Positions 1-9,215 of a DNA stretch of 64,000 nt are shown piece by piece. Made by a program: the position numbers and the translations under genes. The DNA comes from Pedobacter alluvionis (GTDB lineage: Bacteria; Bacteroidota; Bacteroidia; Sphingobacteriales; Sphingobacteriaceae): positions 1,328,504-1,392,503 of the forward strand of contig NZ_RCCK01000011.1 of the NCBI RefSeq assembly GCF_003664035.1, in the 5' to 3' direction. The stretch's first letter is position 1, and every line of letters begins with the position of its first letter. The notes under the pieces were generated by a model, which was given only the letters and a program-made list of their open reading frames with translations, searched no databases and was not told the origin of the DNA.

Positions 1-1
1 T

Positions 2-1171
2 GATAATTTTTTGGCTTTCGATCCAGAATCAAAAGTAGCTTGCGAAACTCTGGTAACTACTGGTCAGGTTATTTTAGCAGGTGAGGTAAAATCTAAAACA
101 TATTTAGATGTACAACAGATTGCACGTGATGTAATCAAGAAAATTGGTTACACCAAAAGTGAATACATGTTCGAAGCCAACTCTTGCGGTATTTTATCGG
201 CCATACACGAGCAGTCGCAAGACATTAACCAGGGTGTAGATAGAAGCAGCAAAGAAGAGCAAGGTGCAGGCGATCAGGGCATGATGTTTGGTTATGCAAC
301 TAACGAAACTGAAGATTACATGCCCCTGGCATTAAACCTTTCTCATAAATTATTACAGGAATTGGCTGTTTTACGTCGCGAAAATAACGAAATCACTTAT
401 TTACGCCCGGATGCAAAAAGCCAGGTTACTTTAGAGTACGATGATCATAATAAACCAGTTCGCATCGATGCCATTGTAATTTCTACACAGCATGATGATT
501 TTGATGAAGAAGCCGCCATGTTGGCCAAAATCAAAACTGATCTGGTAAATATCCTGATTCCAAGAATCATCAAAAACAACCCGGCTTACGCACATTTATT
601 TAACGATAAAATTGAGTACCACATTAATCCAACCGGTAAATTTGTAATCGGTGGTCCGCATGGCGATACTGGTTTAACTGGTAGAAAAATCATTGTTGAT
701 ACTTACGGTGGTAAAGGTGCTCACGGCGGTGGCGCTTTTTCTGGTAAAGATCCAAGTAAGGTAGATAGAAGTGCAGCTTATGCTACCCGTCACATCGCTA
801 AAAACTTAGTGGCTGCCGGTATTGCTGACGAAATTTTGGTTCAGGTATCTTACGCTATCGGTGTTGCAAAACCAATGGGTATTTACATCAATACTTACGG
901 AACGGGTAAAGTAGGTAAAACTGATGGCGAGATTGCTAAAATTGTTGAATCAATTTTTGATATGCGTCCTTATTTTATTGAGCAACGTTTAAAGTTAAGA
1001 AACCCAATTTACAGCGAAACTGCTGCTTATGGACACATGGGCCGTACGCCAGAAACGGTTACCAAAACTTTCAGAACACCAAACGGTGAAGAAAAAACGG
1101 TTACGGTTGATTTGTTTACCTGGGAGAAATTGGATTACGTAGATCAGGTTAAAGCTGCTTTCGGCATATAA
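2..1171 (+). CDS. metK: S-adenosylmethionine synthetase, 5' end outside window
   Basis: Makes S-adenosylmethionine from methionine and ATP in the cytoplasm. The frame is open from base 2 (Asp-Asn-Phe-Leu-Ala-Phe-Asp-Pro-Glu), so the TTG at 11 is not a real start; about 30 N-terminal residues lie outside the window. Family motifs are clear: the [14 protein letters not shown] loop, then [12 protein letters not shown] and the [11 protein letters not shown] segment that bind ATP, phosphates and metal. The C-terminus is intact and a strong terminator follows. Single-gene unit as far as visible; identification is secure. Confidence 0.97.
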   Translation, partial: DNFLAFDPESKVACETLVTTGQVILAGEVKSKTYLDVQQIARDVIKKIGYTKSEYMFEANSCGILSAIHEQSQDINQGVDRSSKEEQGAGDQGMMFGYATNETEDYMPLALNLSHKLLQELAVLRRENNEITYLRPDAKSQVTLEYDDHNKPVRIDAIVISTQHDDFDEEAAMLAKIKTDLVNILIPRIIKNNPAYAHLFNDKIEYHINPTGKFVIGGPHGDTGLTGRKIIVDTYGGKGAHGGGAFSGKDPSKVDRSAAYATRHIAKNLVAAGIADEILVQVSYAIGVAKPMGIYINTYGTGKVGKTDGEIAKIVESIFDMRPYFIEQRLKLRNPIYSETAAYGHMGRTPETVTKTFRTPNGEEKTVTVDLFTWEKLDYVDQVKAAFGI

Positions 1172-1189
1172 TCAAAATAAATTTTCAGA

Positions 1190-1225
1190 AAAGGCGTTTT
1201 GCAGCATTGCAGAACGCCTTTTTTG
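1190..1225 (+). terminator. Rho-independent terminator of metK
   Basis: An 8-bp perfect stem, AAGGCGTT (1191-1198) with AACGCCTT (1213-1220), is followed at once by a T run. It starts about 20 bases after the metK stop codon. Confidence 0.85.
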
Positions 1226-1335
1226 TTATCGTGAAGTCAGATGTTACCATCTGACTGTAAAAATCTATGTCGGATGGTAACATCCAACACCACCATGTGT
1301 GGTGGCTCAACAAACAGTAGAAAAATCATTGATGT

Positions 1336-1507
1336 TTTTTTGAAAAGCAGAGTCCTGCATTCATCGGGTCGGAAAACCCTGCCATCCGCTTTACCTCCCT
1401 ACGTTCGGTGTTCGCTCCTGTCAGGTTTAGCTAACCTGAGCTTGGTGCTGACAGGCCAAACTTACGAAGTTTCGCTTAGCCCAAGCCGGGACCAACTTCG
1501 TAAGTTT
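1336..1507. repeat. Intergenic repeat, copy 1, ending in a hairpin
   Basis: This stretch and 1563-1728 are diverged copies of one element about 170 bp long. Both begin near TTTTTTGAAAAGCAG, contain a CGTTCGGTGT core, and end in a long inverted repeat (here arms 1458-1471 and 1494-1507, AAACTTACGAAGTT with its complement) followed by T residues. Short dyads around 'gatgttaccatc' and 'ggatggtaacatcc' precede it (about 1238-1285). Open frames across it (1241-1537, 1427-1612, 1549-1752) have no recognisable protein character and are rejected as genes. Confidence 0.75.
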
Positions 1508-1562
1508 TTTGATGTGGTGTCTGATGTTTCCATCTGACATTAGATAATTTGAATTCTCAACG

Positions 1563-1728
1563 TTTTTTGAAAAGCAGGTTCCTGTGTTTATCGGTTCCGA
1601 AAGCCCCGCCATTCGCTTTACCTCTCTGCGTTCGGTGTCCGCTGCTGTCGGGTTTAGTTAACCTGGGTTTGGTGCTAACAGGCCAAACTTACGAAGTTTC
1701 GCTTAGCCGGGGCCGACTTCGTAAGTTT
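1563..1728. repeat. Intergenic repeat, copy 2, ending in a hairpin
   Basis: Second copy of the element at 1336-1507, offset by about 227 bp. The terminal hairpin has arms 1685-1697 and 1716-1728 (AAACTTACGAAGT with its complement) and a T tract. After it, 1729-1960 holds no gene; it contains a small hairpin (TCCCGATT 1801-1808 with AATCGGGA 1816-1823) and is otherwise AT-rich. The conserved hairpin arms with diverged loops suggest selection for an RNA or DNA fold, but mobility is not shown. Confidence 0.75.
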
Positions 1729-1960
1729 TTCTGGCACACCTGCACAACCTAAGATAGTTGCAAAAACCTAGCCTATCTAAACCTGATTGAAGCGGGTAGC
1801 TCCCGATTTTTTTCTAATCGGGACTACAAGCAAAAAGCAGGACTAACATTAAAAAGACTTACTACAATTGCTTTCCAAAATAAAAGAAATCAATTGACCT
1901 TTATTATATTCAATTTATTTTTTAGCCCTAAACATTTTATATCTATTTAAAATCATTGAT

Positions 1961-2494
1961 CTATATGCCATTCATTTTCATAAACGATAACTCTTTCCCG
2001 TCGAAATGATCATCGTCTATGCTATAAGATTTAATATCCGCAATTTTCATTTCATCAACTGCATCAACAAAATTTTGGAACTTGGCCGTTTTGCCCGGTT
2101 TGATGATCACGATCATGTACTTTGATGAACTGTTCTGATGGGTAGCCGCCACCAATAGCTTATTCGACTTAATTTCCTTTTGGAGACTTCCCATAGGGAT
2201 CACTTTCATATTGGCCTTTTCAATAGTTCCCATATAAGAAACTGCCTTGTTATCTTTACCCAGTACAATGGTCATGGTACGCGATTCGGGGAAAGGTGCA
2301 AGATCAATATCATGTTCATTAACAGGCTTAGCAATATCTGCAGCATTTAATTGGCTCAATGTTGTGGTAAGCATAAAAAATGTAGTTAATAAGAACATCA
2401 GGTCTACCATCGCAGTAAGATCTACTTTTGGTGCTGCTTTTTTGGTTCTTCCTTTTACGGCCTTGCCGCTTTGAGATTCGTTTAGAGTTGCCAT
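1961..2494 (-). CDS. exbD: ExbD/TolR family biopolymer transport protein
   Basis: Inner-membrane subunit of a proton-driven ExbB-ExbD-type motor that energises outer-membrane processes. The N-terminus is short and basic, then comes one membrane span at about residues 28-48; Asp31 in the VDLTAMVDLMFLL segment matches the family's conserved proton-handling aspartate. A periplasmic domain of about 125 residues follows. The start at 2494 (MATLNESQ) is chosen because the 13 extra upstream codons are an Ile/Val-rich run unlike ExbD N-termini. No exbB or tonB is adjacent, so this is an orphan subunit here. Length, 177 aa, is normal. Confidence 0.85.
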   Translation of the reverse strand: MATLNESQSGKAVKGRTKKAAPKVDLTAMVDLMFLLTTFFMLTTTLSQLNAADIAKPVNEHDIDLAPFPESRTMTIVLGKDNKAVSYMGTIEKANMKVIPMGSLQKEIKSNKLLVAATHQNSSSKYMIVIIKPGKTAKFQNFVDAVDEMKIADIKSYSIDDDHFDGKELSFMKMNGI

Positions 2495-2604
2495 AATGAT
2501 TAGGTTTTTAATGATGATGACAACCTTGATCAAATTGCATAAAAAAAGCAGCTAAAAATTTAGCCGCTTAAGAAGGTCAGCAATGACGATCATTTTAATA
2601 CAAA

Positions 2605-3135
2605 TTATTTCACTGCTTCAATAACACCACAGCCCACCCGTGGTCCGGAGTTGCCGGTAGGTTGCGTGGTATAATCATCTGTACCTCCATGTACAATAAT
2701 TCCTCGTCCGATAATATTTTTAACATCGCCATCTTTTATACTCCATCTATCTGTAGTAACCGAAAGTGTGGCATGGCCTTTACTATCTAACATGATATTA
2801 CCAATATCGCCACTGTGGTAAGCTGCAGATCCCCATTTCCCATGTACTTCTTTCGTTGGATTCCAGTGGCCATGTGTATTTTCGCCCATATTGCCGCAAT
2901 CGCCATGCTCGTGAAAGTGGACGGCAACATTGCTATCAGCACGTGCAGCAAAATTCATCTCGATATCCATCTTAATTTTCCCGTCGCTCAGTTCGTAAAA
3001 TTTTGCCGTTCCAATGGTTTTGGTGTTATCGGCCGTTTCGGTTAATGTTGCCTGTGCAATTTCTTTGTCGGTTTTAGTACAGGCACTTAAAAATGCAAGG
3101 CCTGCAATGGCTATGCTTAAAAGATATTTTTTCAT
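2605..3135 (-). CDS. sodC: Cu/Zn superoxide dismutase, lipoprotein
   Basis: Converts superoxide to hydrogen peroxide and oxygen outside the cytoplasm. A lipoprotein signal (MKKYLL... LSAC, Cys19 lipidated) begins the protein, so the start at 3135 is used rather than 13 codons upstream. Metal ligands and structural motifs are present: AVHFHEHGDCG (copper histidines and the disulfide cysteine), HWNP, HSGDIGN, HGGTDDY (zinc/copper region) and NSGPRVGCGVI with the second cysteine. About 176 aa, normal for bacterial SodC. It stands alone, in the same orientation as exbD but separated from it by 110 bp. Confidence 0.93.
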   Translation of the reverse strand: MKKYLLSIAIAGLAFLSACTKTDKEIAQATLTETADNTKTIGTAKFYELSDGKIKMDIEMNFAARADSNVAVHFHEHGDCGNMGENTHGHWNPTKEVHGKWGSAAYHSGDIGNIMLDSKGHATLSVTTDRWSIKDGDVKNIIGRGIIVHGGTDDYTTQPTGNSGPRVGCGVIEAVK

Positions 3136-3254
3136 TTTATTAAAATTTAGTTTACATACTAAACACATTGACAATCATTTAGTTTGATCTAAAACAGATC
3201 CGGTTAAAACCATTTCGAATACCACTTGTTTAATCATTATAAAATCGTATAACT

Positions 3255-3602
3255 ATGGAACAGCCAACTGCAATGAACACTTTGAGTCAAATTCTGGAGA
3301 AATTGAGGCTGAAAGGAAAAGATAACGAACTAAAAATGTCTGACCACGGTAAGATGCAAAGTAAATCGTTGGGTAAAATTTATAAACCTGAGGATTTAAC
3401 AATTGTTAAGACCTATCGATTTGAAGGAGATTCAGACCCTGCTGATAATTCCGTATTGTATCTTCTGGAAGATCAGGATAAAAATATTGGATATATATTA
3501 GACGCTTATGGCATCTATTCGGATAACGACGGGCCATCTTTTGACGATTTCTTAAAAAAGATCCCAACTGAAAACAGAGACGAGCAGGAATTATTCAGTT
3601 AA
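3255..3602 (+). CDS. Small conserved protein of unknown function
   Basis: A 115-aa acidic soluble protein with no signal peptide or membrane span. It has a central YRFEGDSDPADNSVLYLL segment and a later YILDAYGIYSDND segment that I recognise from a family common in Sphingobacteriaceae and relatives; members are sometimes labelled phosphoribosylpyrophosphate synthetase without support. No catalytic motif can be seen. Translation could start at Met1 or Met7 (MNTLSQ). It is a single-gene unit with its own terminator. Function unknown. Confidence 0.75.
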   Translation: MEQPTAMNTLSQILEKLRLKGKDNELKMSDHGKMQSKSLGKIYKPEDLTIVKTYRFEGDSDPADNSVLYLLEDQDKNIGYILDAYGIYSDNDGPSFDDFLKKIPTENRDEQELFS

Positions 3603-3623
3603 TAATCTAAAAACATGATACAG

Positions 3624-3656
3624 GGAGAACAGCGTAATCTGATTCTCCCTTTTTTT
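3624..3656 (+). terminator. Rho-independent terminator
   Basis: Stem GGGAGAA (3624-3630) with TTCTCCC (3644-3650), followed by six T residues. It lies 21 bases after the stop of the small conserved gene. Confidence 0.85.
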
Positions 3657-3686
3657 ATTTTAAAATATTAGCGGGTTATAATTCCC

Positions 3687-3694
3687 TAATTTTG
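3687..3694 (+). promoter_or_regulatory. Bacteroidota -7 box for the EamA gene
   Basis: TAATTTTG fits the Bacteroidota -7 consensus TAnnTTTG. Transcription would begin near 3701, which supports the ATG at 3719 and argues against the TTG at 3692 that lies inside the box. No good -33 box is visible. Confidence 0.5.
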
Positions 3695-3718
3695 CGCCTC
3701 AATTTACGAGTGCCCTTA

Positions 3719-4573
3719 ATGAAAAGCAAAATCAATATTCCCCCCATACCTGCAGTTTTATTGTCAATTATCAGTGTGCAATGTGGAGCGGCAATTGCAA
3801 AAGGGCTTTTCCCGCAAATTGGGGCTGCTGCAACAGCATCTTTACGGATCGGCTTATCTGCGATAATCCTACTAATTGCCTTTAGACCAAACCTATTTAA
3901 ACTTAATGCTAAACAATGGAAATACGTGATCCTATACGGTGTGTGTTTGGGAGTAATGAATCTGGTTTTTTATATGGCCATAGCAAGAATTCCGATCGGT
4001 TTAGGGGTAACATTAGAATTCGTAGGACCTTTAGGACTAGCCATTTTTGGATCGAAGAAACCTATTGATTTTCTGTGGGTGGTACTTGCTGCTACCGGTA
4101 TTGTATTGATTACGCCATGGACAGGCACAGGACTTAATCTAGCTGGCGTACTGCTGGCACTTTTGGCCGGCGTTTTCTGGGCAGGCTATATTATTTTGGG
4201 AGGTAGAATTTCCAAAATAATGAAAGGTGGTGATGCCGTTGCTATCGGGATGTTATTTGCTGCAATAGTAATTTTGCCCTTTGGAATTTATGGCGGCGGT
4301 TTAAGCACGCTAAACCCGAAATTATTGGGTTTAGGAGCAGCACTTGCACTACTATCAAGCGCCATTCCCTTTACCCTGGAAATGAGAGCCCTTAAACAGC
4401 TTCCAGCCCGGACTTTCAGTATCTTAATGAGTTTAGAACCTGCTATGGCCTCATTAGCCGCACTTGTTTTTTTACAAGAATACCTCACATTAAAAGAGTG
4501 TTTTGCCGTGGCTTTTGTTGTCATTGCTTCAGCAGGTTCTTCATTAACAGCCAGGCGCACGAAAAATAATTAG
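3719..4573 (+). CDS. EamA/DMT-family transporter, RhtA-like
   Basis: Ten-span drug/metabolite transporter in the inner membrane; RhtA-type members export amino acids such as threonine and homoserine. About 284 residues, dominated by hydrophobic helices arranged as two EamA halves. The first half opens with the SVQCGAAIAKGLFPQIGA segment typical of RhtA-like proteins, and the second includes SSAIPFTLEMRAL. The start at 3719 follows the promoter box. Its stop overlaps the stop of the convergent YgiN-like gene by 4 bp. The substrate cannot be read from sequence. Confidence 0.85.
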   Translation: MKSKINIPPIPAVLLSIISVQCGAAIAKGLFPQIGAAATASLRIGLSAIILLIAFRPNLFKLNAKQWKYVILYGVCLGVMNLVFYMAIARIPIGLGVTLEFVGPLGLAIFGSKKPIDFLWVVLAATGIVLITPWTGTGLNLAGVLLALLAGVFWAGYIILGGRISKIMKGGDAVAIGMLFAAIVILPFGIYGGGLSTLNPKLLGLGAALALLSSAIPFTLEMRALKQLPARTFSILMSLEPAMASLAALVFLQEYLTLKECFAVAFVVIASAGSSLTARRTKNN

Positions 4574-4854
4574 GCCAGTTTTTCTGTTTTATAAATTACA
4601 ATACCATCTGTCAACTGATCAGCCTGTGCTACAAAGGCTAAAATATATGGGTGCTTATTGTGCAGATCTAAACCTGCCTGATCTTTCCACTCTTCCTGAA
4701 AAATAAAGGTATGATCAACTGCCGACTCATGCAGATCGTACTGAATGCAGGCTTCTTCCTTACGCGAATTTACCACCATATCCAGCAGCATCGTTCTTAA
4801 TGCCACGGTGGTTTCTTGTTTGCTTTTAACTATTGCTGTTAAGTAAATGCTCAT
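4570..4854 (-). CDS. ABM-domain monooxygenase, YgiN-like
   Basis: A 94-aa protein filling one antibiotic-biosynthesis-monooxygenase fold. It has the usual pattern: an N-terminal strand (IYLTAIVKSK), an EEACIQYDLHES segment, FIFQEEWKD, and a His-containing helix (DLHNKHPYI). Family members such as E. coli YgiN oxidise quinols without cofactors. It overlaps the upstream mdaB-like gene by 29 bp, so the two are very likely co-translated, repeating the mdaB-ygiN pairing known in E. coli. A role in quinone redox balance is inferred from that pairing. Confidence 0.85.
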   Translation of the reverse strand: MSIYLTAIVKSKQETTVALRTMLLDMVVNSRKEEACIQYDLHESAVDHTFIFQEEWKDQAGLDLHNKHPYILAFVAQADQLTDGIVIYKTEKLA

Positions 4855-5455
4855 ATACTTCTGTATTTAAAAAATTTTGGGTTAAATGTTCCTGGTATAA
4901 TTTAAGTGCACTCCTAATATCTGCATTCTTTTCCACATCATGAAAATGGATGCCATCTATTCGCCCCATTCCGGTAAAGGCATTCATTCTGTGGAAACCA
5001 AACAAGACACCATCATCCACACTGGTTTCCATAAAGAATTCTCCAGGCAAAGTAAAAGCTTCTTTTGGTGCATTCCATGATGATGTTACCATATATTTCC
5101 GTCCGTGCAACATACCACCTGTACCATAATTTCTGGTTGGATGATCCGCCTTACGCCCATCGCTAACATAAATTCCTTTTTTATGACCTTCGGTGAATAC
5201 CACATCAATATATTTTTTAAATCCGTGTGGCAACTGGAACCACCAGATTGGGGTATGGTAAATTACAACATCCGCCCAAACATATTTTTCAACCTCTTCA
5301 CTGGGGTTATAATCTTGGTTGATATTGGTTGTTTTTACTTCAAATTCTTTCATTGAAGTAAAAAAATCGACTGTTGCATTAGCTATTGTCTCGTTAAACC
5401 TGCCACCAGAATGACCAAATTTTTGTCCTCCGTTGATAATGAATATTTTTGTCAT
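4826..5455 (-). CDS. mdaB: NAD(P)H:quinone oxidoreductase, MdaB family
   Basis: Flavodoxin-fold FAD enzyme that reduces quinones by two electrons. MdaB signatures are visible: IINGGQKFGHSGGRFNE at the N-terminus, VVIYHTPIWWFQLPHGFKKY for flavin/quinone binding, and a VTSSWNAPKEAF segment. The start at 5455 (MTKIFIING) is chosen because a -7 box lies at 5479-5486, overlapping the only upstream ATG. The gene heads an operon with the YgiN-like gene and is divergent from a LysR regulator, the usual arrangement for a redox- or xenobiotic-responsive unit. Confidence 0.9.
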   Translation of the reverse strand: MTKIFIINGGQKFGHSGGRFNETIANATVDFFTSMKEFEVKTTNINQDYNPSEEVEKYVWADVVIYHTPIWWFQLPHGFKKYIDVVFTEGHKKGIYVSDGRKADHPTRNYGTGGMLHGRKYMVTSSWNAPKEAFTLPGEFFMETSVDDGVLFGFHRMNAFTGMGRIDGIHFHDVEKNADIRSALKLYQEHLTQNFLNTEVYEHLLNSNS

Positions 5456-5478
5456 TTCGTTTTTTCTATTTGATAACA

Positions 5479-5486
5479 CAAAATTA
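5479..5486 (-). promoter_or_regulatory. Bacteroidota -7 box for mdaB
   Basis: The minus strand reads TAATTTTG, a match to TAnnTTTG, about 24 bp upstream of the chosen mdaB start. The 98-bp divergent region is also where the LysR protein would bind; I do not see one clear T-N11-A dyad that stands out. Confidence 0.5.
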
Positions 5487-5522
5487 CTGCGCCTTCATCT
5501 ATTATTAAAACAAGTTAATTCA

Positions 5523-5530
5523 TAGCTTTG
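5523..5530 (+). promoter_or_regulatory. Bacteroidota -7 box for the LysR gene
   Basis: TAGCTTTG matches TAnnTTTG and is placed 23 bp before the LysR ATG at 5554. Confidence 0.5.
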
Positions 5531-5553
5531 CATCAGAATTATAATACATCTTT

Positions 5554-6456
5554 ATGGTTAATTTAGAATGGTATAGGAGTTTTAAGGCGATTTATAAAAC
5601 AGGAACCTTAACTGGTGCAGCAGAAAATCTGTTTATATCGCAACCTGGGGTAAGTTTGCATTTAAGTTCTTTAGAAAGTTATGTTGGCTACAAGCTTTTC
5701 GAGCGAACCGGCAGGAAAATGCTCCCTACCGAAAAAGGGAAAGTATTGTATAACTTTATTGTGGAGCCTTTGACCAAACTGGAGGATGCAGAAAAACATT
5801 TCCAGAAAAGTACGGAGAAGCATACCCCAACCATTAGCGTAGGCATGTGTTTCGAAACTTTTCAGATTACGCTCGAACAATATATTTCTACCCTTCCTTT
5901 TAATGTAATTATCCGTTTTGGCGAATATCCAGAAATGCTCGATCAATTGGATAAAGGCATTTTAGACCTTATTATTACTCCACAAAAAGGGAACTCACCA
6001 AATGTGGAACATGAAGCGTTTTCTTCCGAAACCATTGTTTTAGTAGGTGGAATAGAAACTGACGGGCGAACTTTTGATTCGTTAGTTAAAAAGAAAGATC
6101 TGGCAGGAATGGAGGCCTGGTTAAAAAACCAAAAATGGTATGGTACTGCAGGTGATATGGAACACCTTTTACGTTTCTGGCAGCTTAACTTCGGCAAGCA
6201 TGCCGATTTCCGCCCTAACTACATTGTGCCTAATCTCAATTCAATTGTCCGCTGCTTATCTGGTGGAAAAGGCCTGGCAATTATCCCCGATTTTCTTTGC
6301 AAAAAAGAAGTTGAAGAAGAAAAAGTAAAGGTTATTTGGGAAGGTACCTCAAAGCTCACCAACACTTTATACTTTGGTTGTAGAAAAAATACGCAATATG
6401 CATCAGAAATTCATATAATCAAAAAACTTTTTAAAGAGGTTATGGTTAGTATATAG
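5554..6456 (+). CDS. LysR-family transcriptional regulator
   Basis: A 300-aa regulator with an N-terminal winged helix-turn-helix (about residues 1-65; motif GTLTGAAENLFISQPGVSLH) and a periplasmic-binding-like effector domain (about 90-295). It is divergent from mdaB with a short shared region, so it probably controls mdaB-ygiN and itself; the inducer is unknown. An imperfect inverted repeat at 6455-6502 (AGTTTCTATTGAAAATA with its near complement) overlaps its stop and may end transcription, although no T run follows. Confidence 0.88.
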   Translation: MVNLEWYRSFKAIYKTGTLTGAAENLFISQPGVSLHLSSLESYVGYKLFERTGRKMLPTEKGKVLYNFIVEPLTKLEDAEKHFQKSTEKHTPTISVGMCFETFQITLEQYISTLPFNVIIRFGEYPEMLDQLDKGILDLIITPQKGNSPNVEHEAFSSETIVLVGGIETDGRTFDSLVKKKDLAGMEAWLKNQKWYGTAGDMEHLLRFWQLNFGKHADFRPNYIVPNLNSIVRCLSGGKGLAIIPDFLCKKEVEEEKVKVIWEGTSKLTNTLYFGCRKNTQYASEIHIIKKLFKEVMVSI

Positions 6457-6542
6457 TTTCTATTGAAAATAACCTGATTAAGTCTATTTTCAGTAGAAAC
6501 TTAAGTTAGATAATTATTTAGATCACGTCCTAAAATTCCAGA

Positions 6543-9038
6543 ATGAGTCAATCCAGTCCGCTTTTAAGTAATGATCAACTAGTAGAAGTTTTTAATCAAA
6601 CCCATACGGCAACGGCTGTTCACGTTGGAGAAACGGCCATTATACAGGCCGCAAATGATGCGATGCTGCGGATTTGGGGAAAAGACAGGCGTGTGATCGG
6701 GAAATCGCTTGAAGATGCCCTGCCTGAACTAAAAGGTCAACCTTTTATTGAGATGTTCAGAAAAGTCTGGTTGGAAGGCCTTGTGATTTCGGGAAAGGAT
6801 ACTGCCGCCGACATTATTATTGAAGGTGAGCTAAAGACCTTTTATTTTGATTTTGAATATCGGGCCATAAAAAACGACGAAGGCAAGACCATCTGTATCC
6901 TACATACCGCGATTGATGTAAGCGAGCGTGTATTGAGGAAGGAAGCTGTAGAAAGGGAGCAAGAAAAGGATGAAGCATTACAGCGCGAACAGGTACTGAA
7001 CGAGGAGCTTGCAGCCACAGTAGAAGAACTTGCAGCTACCAATGAGGAACTGGTGGCCACTAATGAAGAATTACAGGAAACACAAGAAACCTTACACGTT
7101 TTAAATAACGAACTCGAATTAAGGGTTGCAGAACGGTTTAACCAACTGTCGGAAAGTGAAAAACGCTTTAAAACCATGGCAGAAGGAACTGATATTTTTA
7201 TTGCCGTTGGTGATGAGCAAGGAAATGCGATTTACTTTAATAAACCCTGGATTACCTTAACTGGCAGATCAATGAAGGATCTCCTTTCTTTTGGCTGGGC
7301 TGATCTGATCCACCCTGAAGACCGCGAGAGATATTTAAACATTTATCTTTCAGCACTGGCAGAGAAAAAACCATTTACAGGCGAATTTAGAATCCTGACT
7401 AAAAAAGGGGATTACCGATGGTTGCTTGCAAGCGGCCCTCCACGTTTCCACGCCGACGGGTCTTTTGCCGGTTACATCAGTTCGTGTATTGATATTACCG
7501 AAAGAAAATTAATCGAATTAGAACGGTTAAATTTAAATAAACTCATCGAAGCCAGTTCAGAGTTTATCGCTTTAGTCAGTTTAGATATGTCTATCCAATA
7601 TTTGAACCCTGCAGCATTAAGAAAATTAGGCTGGGTTAATATTACGAACCGAAATATAGTAGACTGTGTTTTCCCTGCAGACAGACCCGCCGCCCAAAAA
7701 CTTTTACCCGGAGTTTTGCAGGGCATCAATTTTAAACAGGAAATCCGCTTCTGGAACGAAAAAACAGGAAATCCATTTTGGATCGAATGGAATGGTTTCG
7801 CTATAAAAGATCAGGAAACAGATAAAATAACCGCGATTGCTGCGGTAAGTCCGGATATTACAGATCGAAAACTTTATCAGGAAGAGCTTCAGGATATCAA
7901 CATCGAAATGGCGGCAGCAAATGAAGAATTGGCCACTACCAACGAAGAACTTGCCCAAACACATGAAGACCTGATCCAATACACCAAAAAGCTGGCCGAT
8001 AGTGAAGAAAGGCTACTTCAGGCTATTGATACTGGTAGAATGGGTACCTGGAGCGTAGACCCAAAAACACTCGAAATTACCGTGTCGGGATTTGTTAAAA
8101 ATTTACTCGGCTTGCCACTTGATGAGCCTGCTAAAATGGACGTCATCATGAGCGCAATCAATCCCGATTATCATGATATACTGAATGCATCTTTAACAAA
8201 TGCATTAAACAGCCACTCTTCAAGTGATAATGAATTTCCAATAAATAATTTAATCACCGGCGAAGAAAAATGGGTTAGAGCAACCGGGAGGGTATTTGTA
8301 GACCAGTATGGTAATGCGGCAGAGTATTCCGGTCTTTTTATTGATATTACGGAGCAAAAACTAGATGAACTTCGAAAAAATGATTTCATCGGGATGGTCA
8401 GTCATGAATTAAAAACGCCATTAACAGCCATTAATGGCTTTGTTCAGGTTTTGCAGCGCAAGGCTAAAAAAGATCAGGACAATTATGAAATGATCGCTCT
8501 GGAAAAAACACATAGCCAGATCAGAAAAATGAGTACCATGATCAATGGTTTTTTAAATGTATCACGTTTGGAATCTGGTAAGCTGCTTATCGAAAAAATC
8601 AACTTTAACTTAGATGAGTTGTTGAAGGAAACCATCGAAGAAACTTATATCTCACAATCTTCACATCAAATTACATTAAATCCAACCTGCGAGGTTAACA
8701 TTAACGCCGATCGGGATAAAATCGGGAATGTGATTTCTAACCTGATCAGTAATGGAATAAAATACTCCGATAATGGAACGCGCATCGAAATAACCTGCAA
8801 ACTACTTGATGCTGAGGTTGAAATTCAGATTAAAGATGAGGGAATAGGGATAAAACCTGATGATATTGACAAGCTTTTTGAACGTTATTACCGTGTTCAG
8901 GGCAATCATACAATCTCGGGCTTCGGCATCGGGCTTTATTTAAGCGCCGAAATTATTGAGCGGCATGGTGGCAGGATATGGGCTGAAAGCGAAGAAGGTA
9001 AAGGCTCTGTGTTTCATTTTACTTTGCCTTTAAGGTAA
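6543..9038 (+). CDS. Multi-PAS sensor histidine kinase
   Basis: An 831-aa soluble sensor kinase with no membrane span. In order: PAS (about 10-135); coiled coil (about 138-205) built from repeats of EELAATNEEL type; PAS with PAC (about 206-330, GWADLIHPEDRERY); PAS (about 335-455); a second coiled coil with NEELATTNEEL; PAS (about 500-615); HisKA with phospho-acceptor His621 in SHELKTPL; and HATPase_c with N box (NLISNGIKYS), G1 box (DEGIGI) and G2 box (GFGIGLYLS). All kinase boxes are intact. There is no receiver domain and no adjacent response regulator, so its partner lies elsewhere. The signal is unknown. Confidence 0.92.
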   Translation: MSQSSPLLSNDQLVEVFNQTHTATAVHVGETAIIQAANDAMLRIWGKDRRVIGKSLEDALPELKGQPFIEMFRKVWLEGLVISGKDTAADIIIEGELKTFYFDFEYRAIKNDEGKTICILHTAIDVSERVLRKEAVEREQEKDEALQREQVLNEELAATVEELAATNEELVATNEELQETQETLHVLNNELELRVAERFNQLSESEKRFKTMAEGTDIFIAVGDEQGNAIYFNKPWITLTGRSMKDLLSFGWADLIHPEDRERYLNIYLSALAEKKPFTGEFRILTKKGDYRWLLASGPPRFHADGSFAGYISSCIDITERKLIELERLNLNKLIEASSEFIALVSLDMSIQYLNPAALRKLGWVNITNRNIVDCVFPADRPAAQKLLPGVLQGINFKQEIRFWNEKTGNPFWIEWNGFAIKDQETDKITAIAAVSPDITDRKLYQEELQDINIEMAAANEELATTNEELAQTHEDLIQYTKKLADSEERLLQAIDTGRMGTWSVDPKTLEITVSGFVKNLLGLPLDEPAKMDVIMSAINPDYHDILNASLTNALNSHSSSDNEFPINNLITGEEKWVRATGRVFVDQYGNAAEYSGLFIDITEQKLDELRKNDFIGMVSHELKTPLTAINGFVQVLQRKAKKDQDNYEMIALEKTHSQIRKMSTMINGFLNVSRLESGKLLIEKINFNLDELLKETIEETYISQSSHQITLNPTCEVNINADRDKIGNVISNLISNGIKYSDNGTRIEITCKLLDAEVEIQIKDEGIGIKPDDIDKLFERYYRVQGNHTISGFGIGLYLSAEIIERHGGRIWAESEEGKGSVFHFTLPLR

Positions 9039-9215
9039 TTATCTATGTTTTTACCGCAAAGGACACAGAGATTTCCGCAGAGGGCGCAGAGGTTTTTTAA
9101 GAAAAGCGATCAATTTCGAGGCTAACGAACTAACCCTTCGACTACGCTCAGGGTGACAATACGCGGAGGATATTCCGTGTTTTCAGTGCCTCCGTGGCTA
9201 AACAAAGAGAGATTT

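Noticed and set aside
1241..1752. Three overlapping open frames downstream of metK
   Set aside because: They run through the duplicated hairpin element on both strands, share residues only because of the repeat, and have no protein-like signature or start context.
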